In this document: in pieces, positions 1 to 11,071 of the stretch | Position numbering within the stretch: position 1 is the stretch's first letter | Layout of the letters: each line of letters starts with the position of its first letter | Assembly (NCBI GenBank): GCA_015680685.1 | Contig: MNCI01000614.1 | Location: forward strand, 277,898-341,897 | DNA from: Gnetum montanum | Taxonomy: Eukaryota; Streptophyta; Gnetopsida; Gnetales; Gnetaceae | Direction: 5' to 3' | DNA: 64,000 nucleotides | The notes under the pieces: model-generated | What the model was told of the DNA's origin: nothing | Seen by the model: only the letters and a program-made list of their open reading frames with translations | Databases searched by the model: none | Position numbers and translations under genes: made by a program

Positions 1-2483
1 AATCAAATTCTTTTATGATAACATAACAACCATCCAATTATCAAACGAACATGTACTACACAAGAAATCAAAGCACATAGACATCAAATATTACTTGATT
101 AAACAAGAAGTAAAGGAGAGAATCATCAAACCTAAACATGTGCAAACCAATAATTAACTGGTGGATTTAATGACTATATCTATTTTAAATTATAGAAATG
201 AGTACCTATGTAATAGTATAGGCATCATGAACCTTCAAGAATCAAGACAAGAAAATAACAAAAATCATGCATTCCATACTAAAGGGGGAACTTTTAGAGA
301 GAGTGTACCATGTCCCATGTGTCCAATAAGATAAACAAGAGAGAAAAAAAGATTAAATTTGCACTTTGTCATCATATCAAGCAAAAAGACATATTGATTT
401 TTATTTTATTAAAAGATGGATGGGAGGATGTAATTAGAGAATGACCCTAATCTCTCATGTTTCTTGAATTTTTGGCCATATGTTTCATAAAATTTGCTTG
501 TCCCATCATATTCTATTATGGTCCCATGATTTGGCTATAAATATGTGGGCAAATCATGTTTGTAAAGGAAGCAAATGATGTCATTAAGGCAATTTGATGC
601 TACAGTAATAAAATAGTTTATGTTATGAAGTTTTCCACTTCAATAACTTTCATCATCCCTCATTAATTCATCATATTCACCAATTCATTAATCCAAGAAG
701 TTGAATAATCACATTTGGGGCTACTCTTATGCAACAAATTTCAACCATCAAATCAACTCAATTTTGCAAGTAGGTAGATTGTTAAAAGAGCTTTGTATCA
801 TATATATACTCACTCCATAATGCTCTCTGATTGTAGAAATATTCATTGCATAAATTGTCAATTTCTATTTTAGATGCTGAATAGTTTTATTCAAGATTCC
901 TTTTTCTAGATAGATTTGAATCATTAAATAAATTTCGTTTGATCTAAAATTTTATAGGCTTATATATTGTAGAGTGATCTTTCCAACAAGCCTAAAATCA
1001 TCTAGATAGTGAAGACATCACAACTACAAAATTAGAAAACATTCAGTTTTTCTCATTTGGGCCATCCACATCATCCGATATAGTGGCCTACCAAAAATCT
1101 ATAAAATAAAAAAATTTGGAATCTTCTTACATCCAAAATATCTACAACATTAAATACCAAAAACATTTCAAATCTTTTTTATCATTTATAATAAGTTCCC
1201 ATGTTTTAGTTCAAATCAAATTTTTATGATTTGATATTCTTTGGTAATTTCTAAGTCTTCAATAATATTATAGCTTTTTTACATTCTTCATTAAACCATT
1301 GTTGATTGTTTGCATTTTAGGCTTTGAAAATATTGTGGGAACCTATAATTAGATTTTTTTTATGACTCACATTTGGATTTCAAATCTTCTAAATTTCATT
1401 TTGAAAATATGTTGTCTATTTATTAATAACATGAAGTATAAAGGTTGATGATAAGATTTAATTACTTTTTTTGCCTACTTCAAAACATTTATGGTTGCCA
1501 ACATTCTTTGGGCTACAACGAAGAAAATCAATACTGAATTGTCATCCTACAAAAGTGAAGCCACCTAAATTTGGATATTGAATTGGTTATCTTAAGAGCA
1601 CTAATTTCATTTTGCACTTTTTTCATCTGCTAGAAAGCCTTGAGGATTCTCGTAACTAATAGTAATTATAGCATTAAAATCCCCTCAGATAAATTTTCTC
1701 TCTTTGATAAAATCCCATGATAAACCTTCTAGTGTATAAAGAACATTCTCTAGGTGTAAAGTGTAGGTTTTTTTGATGACACTTGTGAACTTCAAAATTC
1801 TAAAAATTTTTGATAAAAAAAATGAAATTTTGATTTACCATGAGTTGTAGGTTTTTTTTTTTTTTTGAGTCTTCAATTTCTAACATTTTAGCATTATGAA
1901 AAATGTCAAATTTATTAAAAAAAATACATTATGTAGCACTCAAGGATTAACGTTGACATAGTATGAGTAGCAAACACTTCATCAATAAGGTTACCAAGTT
2001 TCCTTGGTGCTATTGGAAAAAAATTAATTAAATTATTAAGTATAATTTACCATTTGTTGCAACTTCCCTTTACAACAAGTTATTCCAGGAATATGTGGTG
2101 CTCATTTTCAATTGCTCTTTGAGTTATGTATGCCATAGGTTTTCTCCCTATTGAAAATTAGACCATCTACTTGGGTCAATCCTAAACTATTTGTATTATA
2201 TATGATGCATAATTTAAACTATTTAAGTTAATTGTAATTAACATTTACCACGTAACACATAATAAGTTTTACAGTATATATTTACAAATGCTTAGAAGCA
2301 ATTTTATAATAATTAAGAATAAAAAAACGTACAAAACGTGCTGGCTATACTTTTCTGCACCTGGCAATCATATTTTAACCTATATTTCAGGTCAAAATCC
2401 AAAAGAAAATCTTTCATTATTTCTTTCTAAGAAAATAACCATGTATGCGGTATTCCATCCTGACAAAGATCTGCATTGAACAG
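1..2483. other. AT-rich region without recognised gene
   Basis: I see no long ORF with a recognisable domain on either strand. The base composition is strongly AT-rich, with many homopolymer runs (for example a T run near 1850-1866). No TIR or NB-ARC motif (P-loop, GLPL, MHD) is visible, although the LRR exon that follows would need such exons upstream. The stretch is therefore probably a long intron or the 5' flank of a truncated NLR gene. A splice acceptor (CAG, 2481-2483) closes it. Confidence 0.6.
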
Positions 2484-5296
2484 GAGGCTCCATCAAATCT
2501 GAGAGAACTTATTTTACAGGATTGCATACAACTTCAGAGGCTTCCAGTATCTATGGGAAAGCTCAGACATTTGACTCGTATAAATCTGCATAAATGCACA
2601 TCTTTGAAGATCATTCCAGATAGCTTTGGCCAGTTACAAGGATTGAAGCATCTCGAATTTCATGAATGCCATGCATTGGAATGCTTGCCAGAGACTTTTG
2701 GAGGTCTGACAAGGTTACATACCTTGAAGATGAGAGGCTGCTGTTCAATGGTGTCATTGCCCGGGTCAGTTGGGGATCTGAGAAGCTTAAGTGAACTGAG
2801 CATTGAGAAATGTCACGCAATGGTGGCGTTGCCAGAGTCATCCGTGAAACTGGTGCAGTTACAACACCTGTGGATCAGGGATTGCGATGCTTTGGAAGGG
2901 CTCCCACAATCATTGCGATGCTGGACAAACTTAGTTCGCGTAAATGTGTTTGGGTGTGGTAAAATAGGATTGACATCAAAGCAGTTCCAAGGGATTCATT
3001 CCCCGTCGTCGGAGCTTCACCTGTCAGTATATGACGATGATGTTAGGGAGGTTGCACATTCTTTGTTGGCTAGCACGGTTCTGGGCAACTTTGTCCAACC
3101 CATCCAAATTAAGCAACACACATACACTGCTGCCGCTTTGCTTTTAGCAGCTAATATCAATGATAGATGTGCGCCTCAATTAAGTGATTTTGAATTAATA
3201 GCCAATTATGTCATCAACTCTGCAAGCGGTCTGCCCCAAGAAAGGCGTTCGCTGTATCTTGAAGGCTGTTGGAATGTAAAGGAGCTTGCCCTGTGTAATC
3301 TTCGTCATCTGGTAACGCTGAATCTCAGTTATTGTTACAATCTTCCAAAGTTACCCGACAGTATAGGCAGTCTGTCATTTTTAGAAGACCTTTCCTTGAT
3401 TTGGTGCTTGACTTTAGAGGAGGTGGACCTCATTGGTAACTTACAGAATCTAAGATGGCTAAGAATTATTACTTGCATTGCTCTGAAAGGATTGCCGTCT
3501 TGCATAGGGAATCTTTCTCGACTAGAAGAGTTAATTGTAGTAGATTGCTGGATGATAGAAGTAATCCATACGCAGGCATTGTATAGTCTTAACTATCTTG
3601 AGGTATCTGGTTGTGTTAAGCTCAGCAGAATTGTTGGGCTTTCACACCTTTCCAGTGTTACAGTTCTAAGAATTCAGGGGTGTTTGAACCTGAGAGAAAT
3701 GATTGGAGGCCCACGGCGTTTTAACCAGTTGCATGACGTCGACATCACCAGGTGTGACCGGTCAGGTGATTGGCAACTCTCACTTAACCCTGACATTTTC
3801 AACGAATCATACAAGGAGGACACCAAGGTAACAAGAAGTATGCATTTGTATTTCTAAAATTAACTCTGCATCTTATGCAATTTTGTTTGTAATGGCTATG
3901 CTTGCATTTAGTATCAAAGTCGTGTACATATATATATCTATGGTTTATTAATTATTATCCTAAATGTGATGCTTATTTACGTTGAACTCAGACCTTCGAA
4001 GAGGTGTTGGAGGGGTCGCTAAATGCAACGTACGAGGGCAGTGGAATATTAAATGTGAAAACGAACCCGATGTTGCCTTTAGTTGTGGAGCAAAAAATCA
4101 AAGACCTGATTGGCTGCCAAGATATGTGCTGCTTCTTTCATAAACTTCCACTCCGTGTCCACCGTAGACATGTCCTTTCCCTTCCATTTATTCCACACGC
4201 GGTGGTGTTATGTCTTATCTCATCAGTTTACACTGCTGACCCTCAAAGACATGTTCCCCCGGCTAAAACCAATTTTTTTTTCTCCACTGATTATAAACAT
4301 TATTACCAACAAAATCGTCATCATCCTTGTTATAAACGTTATTATCCTTACAAGTTGTATACAGGTCCCGGCGCAGAGTACAATTTTAGGCGTTTTGATT
4401 GCGGGGAAGAAATCCACTTCGCTGTATTACCCTTTGGCGTAGAAGGGGACATTAAAAGTTGTGATGATGACATCTGCGTTGACATATCAAAGGGCAAACT
4501 TATGAATGATCATGGTTATGATGATGATTACGAGGACATGAACTCTTGTCACGATCCAAGCTCCGAAGCACTTGTAAAGGAAGCACTTGTAAAGGATGGA
4601 TGGATGGTTTATCTAGGTTACGGAAAAGAATACTTGGCAAAACAGATCCGCGACATCTGTTATTCTGAATTCAGGAAGCAACGTTCCATGTCTTGCGAAT
4701 GGACTCAACTGCCTTCTCAGCTGAACATTTATAAATTTTCAGCCCTTGACATTGCAGGTTGTCAAATAACCAAGATCTCTCGTCATGGCAACACTTGTAT
4801 TATGGTAAACATATACCCATTTGTTTTATTCTTTTAACAGCTGATGATGAATAACAATTATCTGACTGAACCTTTTAACCAGTATACTTGCATTAAGTTT
4901 GGCTTCGGATGTTTTAAACAGAAAGAAGAGTCCGGTTTGATATTGAGTAGAAGACGGTGCCTTTTCATGGATGATCATGCGTTACTACTTTATCACCCAA
5001 AAGGCAGTGAACATCGCTTTCTGGCGTATCCTGGGATTGACCGTGACCTAGAAAGAGTCGTGGCTTATCTGTATGAAATGTCAATCTCCATAATAGTGAA
5101 AGGTGAAGTGGTTTCTGTAAGAAAATTGCAACAAACTATTCCAATAACCGAAGAAGAAATTCCTTCTCAACTAAATACTCTGCTTCAAGGACGAGACTTT
5201 CATTCTTCATCAGAAATCATGCTTACGGTGAAACTCTCGATGCTAGAGAAAGTGAAGAAAAAATCTTTTTACTACAAAACCGAGGCTGAAAGTTGA
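2484..5296 (+). CDS. 3' part of an NLR-type resistance gene: LRR exon plus C-terminal exons
   Basis: Exon 1 (2484-3827) encodes tandem leucine-rich repeats of about 24 residues with the plant NLR pattern L..L.L..C..L..LP, for example around LRELILQDC and LPSCIGNLSRLEEL. There are two LRR blocks separated by a region without repeats (about 2990-3230). The exon ends at CACCAAG/GTAACA. Exon 2 starts after CAG at 3991 and continues in phase 0. A third coding block (4841-5296) ends at TGA. The segment after the LRRs includes an Asp-rich stretch and is not a domain I recognise. TIR/CC and NB-ARC exons are absent from the window, so this is a partial gene or a truncated copy. The LRR ORF itself is open over 1.3 kb, so it may still be functional if upstream exons exist. 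In the family, LRRs act in pathogen sensing and autoinhibition in the cytoplasm or nucleus. The class (TNL or CNL) cannot be decided here. Confidence 0.78.
3828..3991 (+). other. Intron of the NLR gene (164 nt)
   Basis: It begins GTAACA after AAG and ends TTGAACTCAG. Splicing joins codons in phase 0 and keeps a long open frame on both sides. Reading through instead meets a stop after MHLYF, at 3855-3857. The internal sequence is AT-rich, as plant introns are. Confidence 0.7.
4805..4840 (+). other. Possible 36-nt mini-intron or indel in NLR tail
   Basis: The segment starts GTAAAC and ends with a pyrimidine-rich tract and TTTTAACAG. Its removal joins two open frames in phase 0, and retaining it gives a TAA at 4835-4837. 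Thirty-six nucleotides is below the usual lower size of plant introns (about 60-70 nt). It is either an exceptional mini-intron or a mutation that created a premature stop. Confidence 0.4.
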
Positions 5297-5658
5297 AATG
5301 ATGGAAGCCACAGGTAAAAACTTGATAACCCTCTTCTCTGGCTGAAAATCAGTTTTTTATGGCTTCCTGTCATTGATACATTCTTGTTTCAAATGACATA
5401 AAGTTTCACGAATGTTTGCACATAAATACAGTTACTATCACCATTCATTTCTTTCCCTTTGATTATCTTTTTCTGCACATTATTTCTTAACCTCCCATTT
5501 GTTAATCATGGTATTTTTCTGTGTCAAATAATCTCATTCTTTAACTAATGATTATGGCTCAAATTATGTATGCTATTCGATGAACAAATCAAGAGTCTTA
5601 CCACTAAAATCAAACCCATGACAATACTGGGTTATAAAATTATGATTGGACTATATAC

Positions 5659-5688
5659 ATCTTGGGGTGTAACTATATTACAATTATT
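5659..5688 (+). repeat. Left arm of a 30-bp inverted repeat
   Basis: Its reverse complement matches 7818-7847 at 28 of 30 positions, with core CTACACCCCAAGAT at the right copy. The copies lie 2.1 kb apart. An extra GGGGTGTT word occurs beside both copies but in a different order, so terminal repeats of a DNA transposon are possible but unproven. Confidence 0.45.
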
Positions 5689-7817
5689 ATAGGGTTTTAA
5701 CACCCCTTAATTTGATAAGTCCAAGTTATGGCATCAATTATGGTGGACAATATTGAGTTATAAAGTTTTAATTTGACTATATGTTTTAAGGGAAAATACA
5801 CTTAAAAGGAACAAGGATTGGTAAAAGTAAAATAGATTAGATAGATTGCAATTTTAATATAATTACAATCAAGTCTCGTCCTTGAAAGCAATTTTGGATT
5901 CTATATAATATAATTAGATAGAAAGCAAGATTAGAATCCAAAATCAAGAATTTTTTTAATATAAGTAATTTAGATACTTAGGGTCTCTAGTTCAAGTGGA
6001 TGGCAAAATTAATAATGATGTGAAAAACATAATTGAAGTAGGATGTCTTTGAAACCTTTAATTCATTTTATTACTCTATACTCATCACCATGTGTGGAAG
6101 CAAGCTAACATACACAAAATCAGAATACAATGTTAAAATTTGAGAAGCATAGTGCTTGAGACTTAATGAGGACTGACGTTGTAACTGAAATGTATAAGAT
6201 AATGGTTAGATTCAAAGTTTAGGGAATAAACAATTGAACAAAATGATCCGTTGTATTTGTTAGGTGTTAAAGTGAATACTTGACTTTGTATTTTATGAAG
6301 AGGATATGTTTCCTTAGTTAACAATTTAACATAAATTGTTAAAACAAAACAAGATGGAAACAAATGATAGCATGCCTTTTAAAAAAAACATATTTAGTCT
6401 GATCCATAAGAAGAGTTGGATGTTTTAAACATAGAATTGAGAAATTGTTTAATTGAAGCATTTAACCATGAAAGAGAACTTAGCATCATATATAAAAATA
6501 GAAACTTTATGGCAAGAAAATGGTAGTTGTTTTTAATCCACAGCAAATAAGCCACAAATATTTTCAAGGAAGAAACATTCTTGCCTCACCACAAAAAAGC
6601 AAAATTTGGGAAACATCTTCCAAAGCAAGTTACAATAATGGGTTTGAGGTTGTGCTTCAGGTCAATCTAGGATGCCCTTCAAATAAACATGGAATTGTTC
6701 TCAGCAGATCCAAGGGATTTATACACAAATCTACATACCTATTCAACCAACAGAGATCAATAACAATAGGCATATTTGTTCTCCTTGAAAAGGTGGAATC
6801 CTTACCACTGTAAGTGAGCTTATAGGCTTCAATTTAGAAAAAAACACCAATGCCAAACAAAGCTTATCTATTTTTCTTAAAGATAGCACTGTCCTTGAAT
6901 CTTGTACATATAGAGATAGAAAGCAATTTGATTTCCCTTTCCAAAAGGAAACAAGTTCAAAGAAGTTGGATGTACCTAACGTTTACAACATAATTTAGAC
7001 TTTTTCTCTTTAGTAAATCAAGTTCATGATAATAGTAGTATTACCTAAACTTTGTATGCCTATTGACACTCACTAATGCTTCTTTAACTACAAATAATGC
7101 TTACAATCACCATTGAACAAGAAAGGAAGCTCTGCGACAAAAGCTCAAGCCTTCAGGAAGCACCATTTGGGGGTAAATCCCAAATCTGCAATCAACTCAA
7201 CTTAGAAAAAGGAGAAAAAACTAGCTAATAGTACTATAATAAAAACATTGCTTAATCAATTTCGAAAAGGAAATTATTGAATATCAAGATATTAAACATA
7301 AATGAAAAGGTTAGGAAAAAAAATTTCTAGCTTGTTGAATAAGTAGCAGAGACCACTTTTGGGAAAAAAATTTGACCAATTTTAATGAAAGTGGCTAAAC
7401 ATCATATAATTTTTAATTCGTGCAAATAACTATTTGTTGCCCTATCAAATTAACTGCTACAATGTGAAGTGACATCAAATAAACTTTCTTCCCCTCAAAA
7501 TATTCTCTTAATCATAAATTTTTTGTCTAATAGATCCTTTGGGTCTTTTTCCAGTTTTTTTCCAGTTTCATTGTTTTACTATCAAAAGCTTATATGCGAA
7601 GGGCCTCAAAAGTATTGAAATTAATAGTTAAAGTGAATTTGAACAACATTAAATATGGTCTAACAATAATTGTTAAATTTTGGTGAATAGATTATTGATG
7701 CATACAAAAAATCAAAGAAACATTCAATTAGATAATGCCACTCTTAAAAGGAATTGACACTTTTTACTGATACATGTTGATTTGGAAAACAACATGAATC
7801 TTTTGTTGGAACCTAGA

Positions 7818-7847
7818 AATAATTATAATATAGCTACACCCCAAGAT
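7818..7847 (-). repeat. Right arm of a 30-bp inverted repeat
   Basis: Partner of 5659-5688 (28/30 identity as reverse complement). No transposase remnant is visible between the arms, and I could not identify a target duplication. Confidence 0.45.
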
Positions 7848-8311
7848 CTATGCAATTAGAACTTTAAGAGGGTAGAGGGGGTGTTATACCCCAAAAAAAT
7901 CAATCATAATATTAAAAAAACTTAGAGTACATTAGATCATCGAAGAGGAAGTCTAATGATAAAGCTCAATAGATTTGAGGATGTCTTTTTAGATTTTTGT
8001 CCTTATAATCAATCCTAAGAAATATCTCCTCTTGGTTAGGAAAAGGATTAGGCCTTGTCCTTATTCAAAAGCACCCTCATGGGCTTTCACTTCTTACTAA
8101 ATGATTTCTTGTAAAGAGAAGGAGCAAACTCTCTCTATAGAAAAAAGAATACATCAATTAGAGATAAAGAGCAAATAGGAACAAAAGCTAAAAGCTTCTC
8201 AAAATTGAGCCTCTAATAAAAAGAAATTAATATTGTAGAAAAAAAACTAATTGATCAATTTTCATGGAGAGCTTTTTTTCTTGAAGTTGTAGCTAAATCA
8301 AACTTTATAAC

Positions 8312-9151
8312 TGATGAATCATGATTCATTAGGCTGCGATATCAGACCCACGATATCACGTACGTGATATTGTGGCTTGGCTAGCGATATCGGATACGCG
8401 ATATCATGACTCCTGTGCAGGCCTATAAATACACATGTAGGCTCAAGGAGTTAAGGAGTCAGTCAATAGTTCATTTTAGAAGTTAGCTTTCATTTTTAGT
8501 TCTTCTCAACCTTTTCTCCCAGTGCATGCCTGCAGTGTGATGATTGTAATTGTACGACACCTTCATTCAAGTGTGACATACTTGGACATGTACATGACTA
8601 GAAATAAAGATCAAGGTTACTTCATCATTGTAGAATTTACTTAGTTTAATTATTTAATTGTTATTTATTGCTTTTGTAATTAATCTATCTCTACCTTCCT
8701 CTTCTATCCTTGTTATTAAATGTAGAGTGAGTACAACTTAATCATGAGCATTTAAGTGTGACTACTTGGTATCGCAGTAGCGTATCTAGGACATGTGCTT
8801 GGTAATCCTAGCAGTAGTGCACGAGGTCCAAGATGTGTATAGATTATTAAGGATGGATGCTCATCGCACTTAGGCTAGCTTAGATTCTCTCTCCCTTTTC
8901 CTCTTAGCTTAAACATGTTATTTTCCATTGCCTCTAGGAGTAGCACTAGTTCAGGACTACATCATACACCTCACTTTAGACTAAACCATATGTGACAAAG
9001 AAAATAGTAGTCCAGGTGGGAAGACAGTGAACTACGATCAATGAGTAACTATCTAGATACGAAAACTATCCCATGTGCGGAGTTCGACTGGATCATGCGT
9101 GAAACACTCATATTCATATGGTTGAGTGTAGGGGTACGTTTTCACTCATCA
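8312..9151 (+). repeat. 5' LTR of element A
   Basis: About 840 bp, starting TGATGA and ending TCATCA. U3 is very short. The first 100 bases contain repeated CGATATC words and a perfect 18-nt palindrome at 8353-8370 (ATATCACGTACGTGATAT). A TATA box lies at 8424-8431, about 112 bp from the LTR start. Confidence 0.9.
8424..8431 (+). promoter_or_regulatory. TATA box of the element A 5' LTR
   Basis: TATAAATA in the context GCCTATAAATACACATG. The same motif stands at 13778-13785 in the 3' LTR. Transcription would be expected to start about 30 bp downstream. Confidence 0.7.
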
Positions 9152-9152
9152 T

Positions 9153-9170
9153 TGGCACCGTTGCCAAGGA
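9153..9170 (+). other. Primer binding site of element A (tRNA-Asp type)
   Basis: TGGCACCGTTGCCAAGGA begins one base after the 5' LTR. It differs by a few transitions from TGGCGCCGTTGCCGGGGA, the complement of the 3' end of plant tRNA-Asp(GTC). That primer is typical of Athila-group elements. Confidence 0.8.
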
Positions 9171-9226
9171 CGGTGGTAGTTATTTAGATTATTTACATCA
9201 TACAAGATCATTGTAACAAAGTATTA

Positions 9227-11071
9227 ATGATACATCTTTTAGAAGGAAGTAATTACAACAAGTCACACACAAATTTACAACCATGTCTCTCTCACAAGAC
9301 TATGATAACGCAACAACCAGTAAGGCAATTCATTGGAGAACTAAAGAGCTATATGATGAAGAAAAATTTTGGAGTATTGAACCTTATGCATGAGTCCCTT
9401 ATTTTCATGAACACCCCAATGATACTTAAGGACTCTCGTCATCCAACTTTGACACCTCTAGTAAGGATGAGACATCCCATAGAACGAGGGGGCCCATAAG
9501 ACCTAGAACCTTCTCAATAGTTAACAAGAATTTATCTGGGGATGATTGGAAGACTTACAATAGTCATGACAAGTTTTTCAATTCTTTCTCTTCCTCTACC
9601 CCTTCAACATCAGGTCATGACACGGATGACCATATTTCAAGGGATTGACATAGAACTAAAAATTGAGCTCACAGAAAAAATCGAGAACACCAACATGAAC
9701 AAGGGCAACATCATCTCAACTCACAAACTCACAACCTACTTAGTGACAATGAACCCCTATTGGCCACTAAGAGTCTAACACATATACAAGAGGCCATTTG
9801 AATATCCCACAGGCATTGCAAGGAAATATGTCTACCTAGGCTTGATTTAAACAACTTTCTAAAATTTTTAGGAGGCTATGATTTAATTCGCAACATCATC
9901 TACAAGCCTTCCATGATGCTTGTATATGGAAAAATATTGATAATGGGTGGCAAAAACTTAAGTTCTTTCCCACGACACTTGTTGACCAAGAAAAAGCATG
10001 ATATAGGTCTTTAAAACCAAAATCAATTTGACATTGGCCAACAATGGTAGAGCTCTTCAACGAAAGATATCAAACCTATGCATGAGTGTTAGCCTTGAGG
10101 AGACAAATCCAAGAATGGAAACAAGCATAACATGAACCCTTGGACATGGCCATAGAGAGATATTATGCACTGTGAAACAACTGCCCAGGCCATGGGTTCT
10201 TTGAGGAGAGGCTAATGTACCATATCATATCTAGGCTCTGTAATGAAATAAGGGAGACCCTAGGGATGTATGCCCTAGGTCAACTATATGAGCTATGAAC
10301 CCACCAATTCCAAGAGCTTATTAAGTGGATAACAAAAGAAGAAAGAGAAATGGCTAAATGGGAGAATGTTGAAAGCTCTCAATAGGACCAAAATCTTGAA
10401 TTAGCAAGGGTCCATGATCATGAAGAGGAGAAATCAACTCACCCCAAGGAGGTGGAATCATCTTTTCCAATACTACAATCACTAGATGAAATTGAGGCAA
10501 AGATCAAGAAGATGACGAAAAGGATGCATGACAAATGTGGAGAATATGCCAACATTATTAGAGGTAGAACATGATGAACCAAGAAATAGGATAGAACACC
10601 ACTAGAAAATTGGAAATAAGGGTTGAAGAGAATAAGGATAAGAACTCAACTGCTAATCATATGTATCAATGTAATGTTTGCCTGTACGATCACCCCAAAG
10701 GTCAATGCCCAATCCTATCACATTTACATGAGCATTGGGAAAGAATGTTACATCCAGAGTTCGTACAAAAATATTGTGTTCAATCACAGTGGCAAAAATC
10801 CCAGTTGTGGGGGAGGCCACCCTCAAACTGGTCACACCCTTCATATCATCCGAACCCAAGCACTTATCAGGTTCAGCATCTTGTTTCGCCAATTGGGTCA
10901 ACATCTTCTATCTCACCACATTGTTATTATTCTCTTAAGTACTATCAGCCTATGTCCTTTCCAACAAGATCACCATTTCATGTTCCTTATACTTCTCCTT
11001 ACTCTCAATATTCTCATCCTTCACCTCCTTCTACATCGCCACCAATAGTACTAGAAGGTTTTGCACCATAG
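9227..11071 (+). pseudogene. Degraded gag of element A
   Basis: The frame is interrupted by many stops and at least one frameshift. Around 9950-10340 the broken translation has the character of a plant Ty3/gypsy capsid: W/F-x-ERY, RRQIQEW, then a helix-rich stretch. The last block, open from 10610 to 11071, contains a zinc-knuckle-like motif CNVCLYDHPKGQC (C-x2-C-x3-H-x4-C, one residue shorter than the usual CCHC). A Pro/Ser/Tyr-rich tail follows. No pol follows it. Confidence 0.6.

Larger units (their letters stand above)
5297..8306. other. AT-rich intergenic region
   Basis: No ORF with recognisable homology is present. Short ORFs near 6163-6363 (minus) and 6520-6813 (plus) have no motif I can name. 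The region contains a pair of 30-bp inverted repeats (5659-5688 and 7818-7847, listed separately), which could mark a decayed DNA transposon of about 2.2 kb. Confidence 0.55.
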
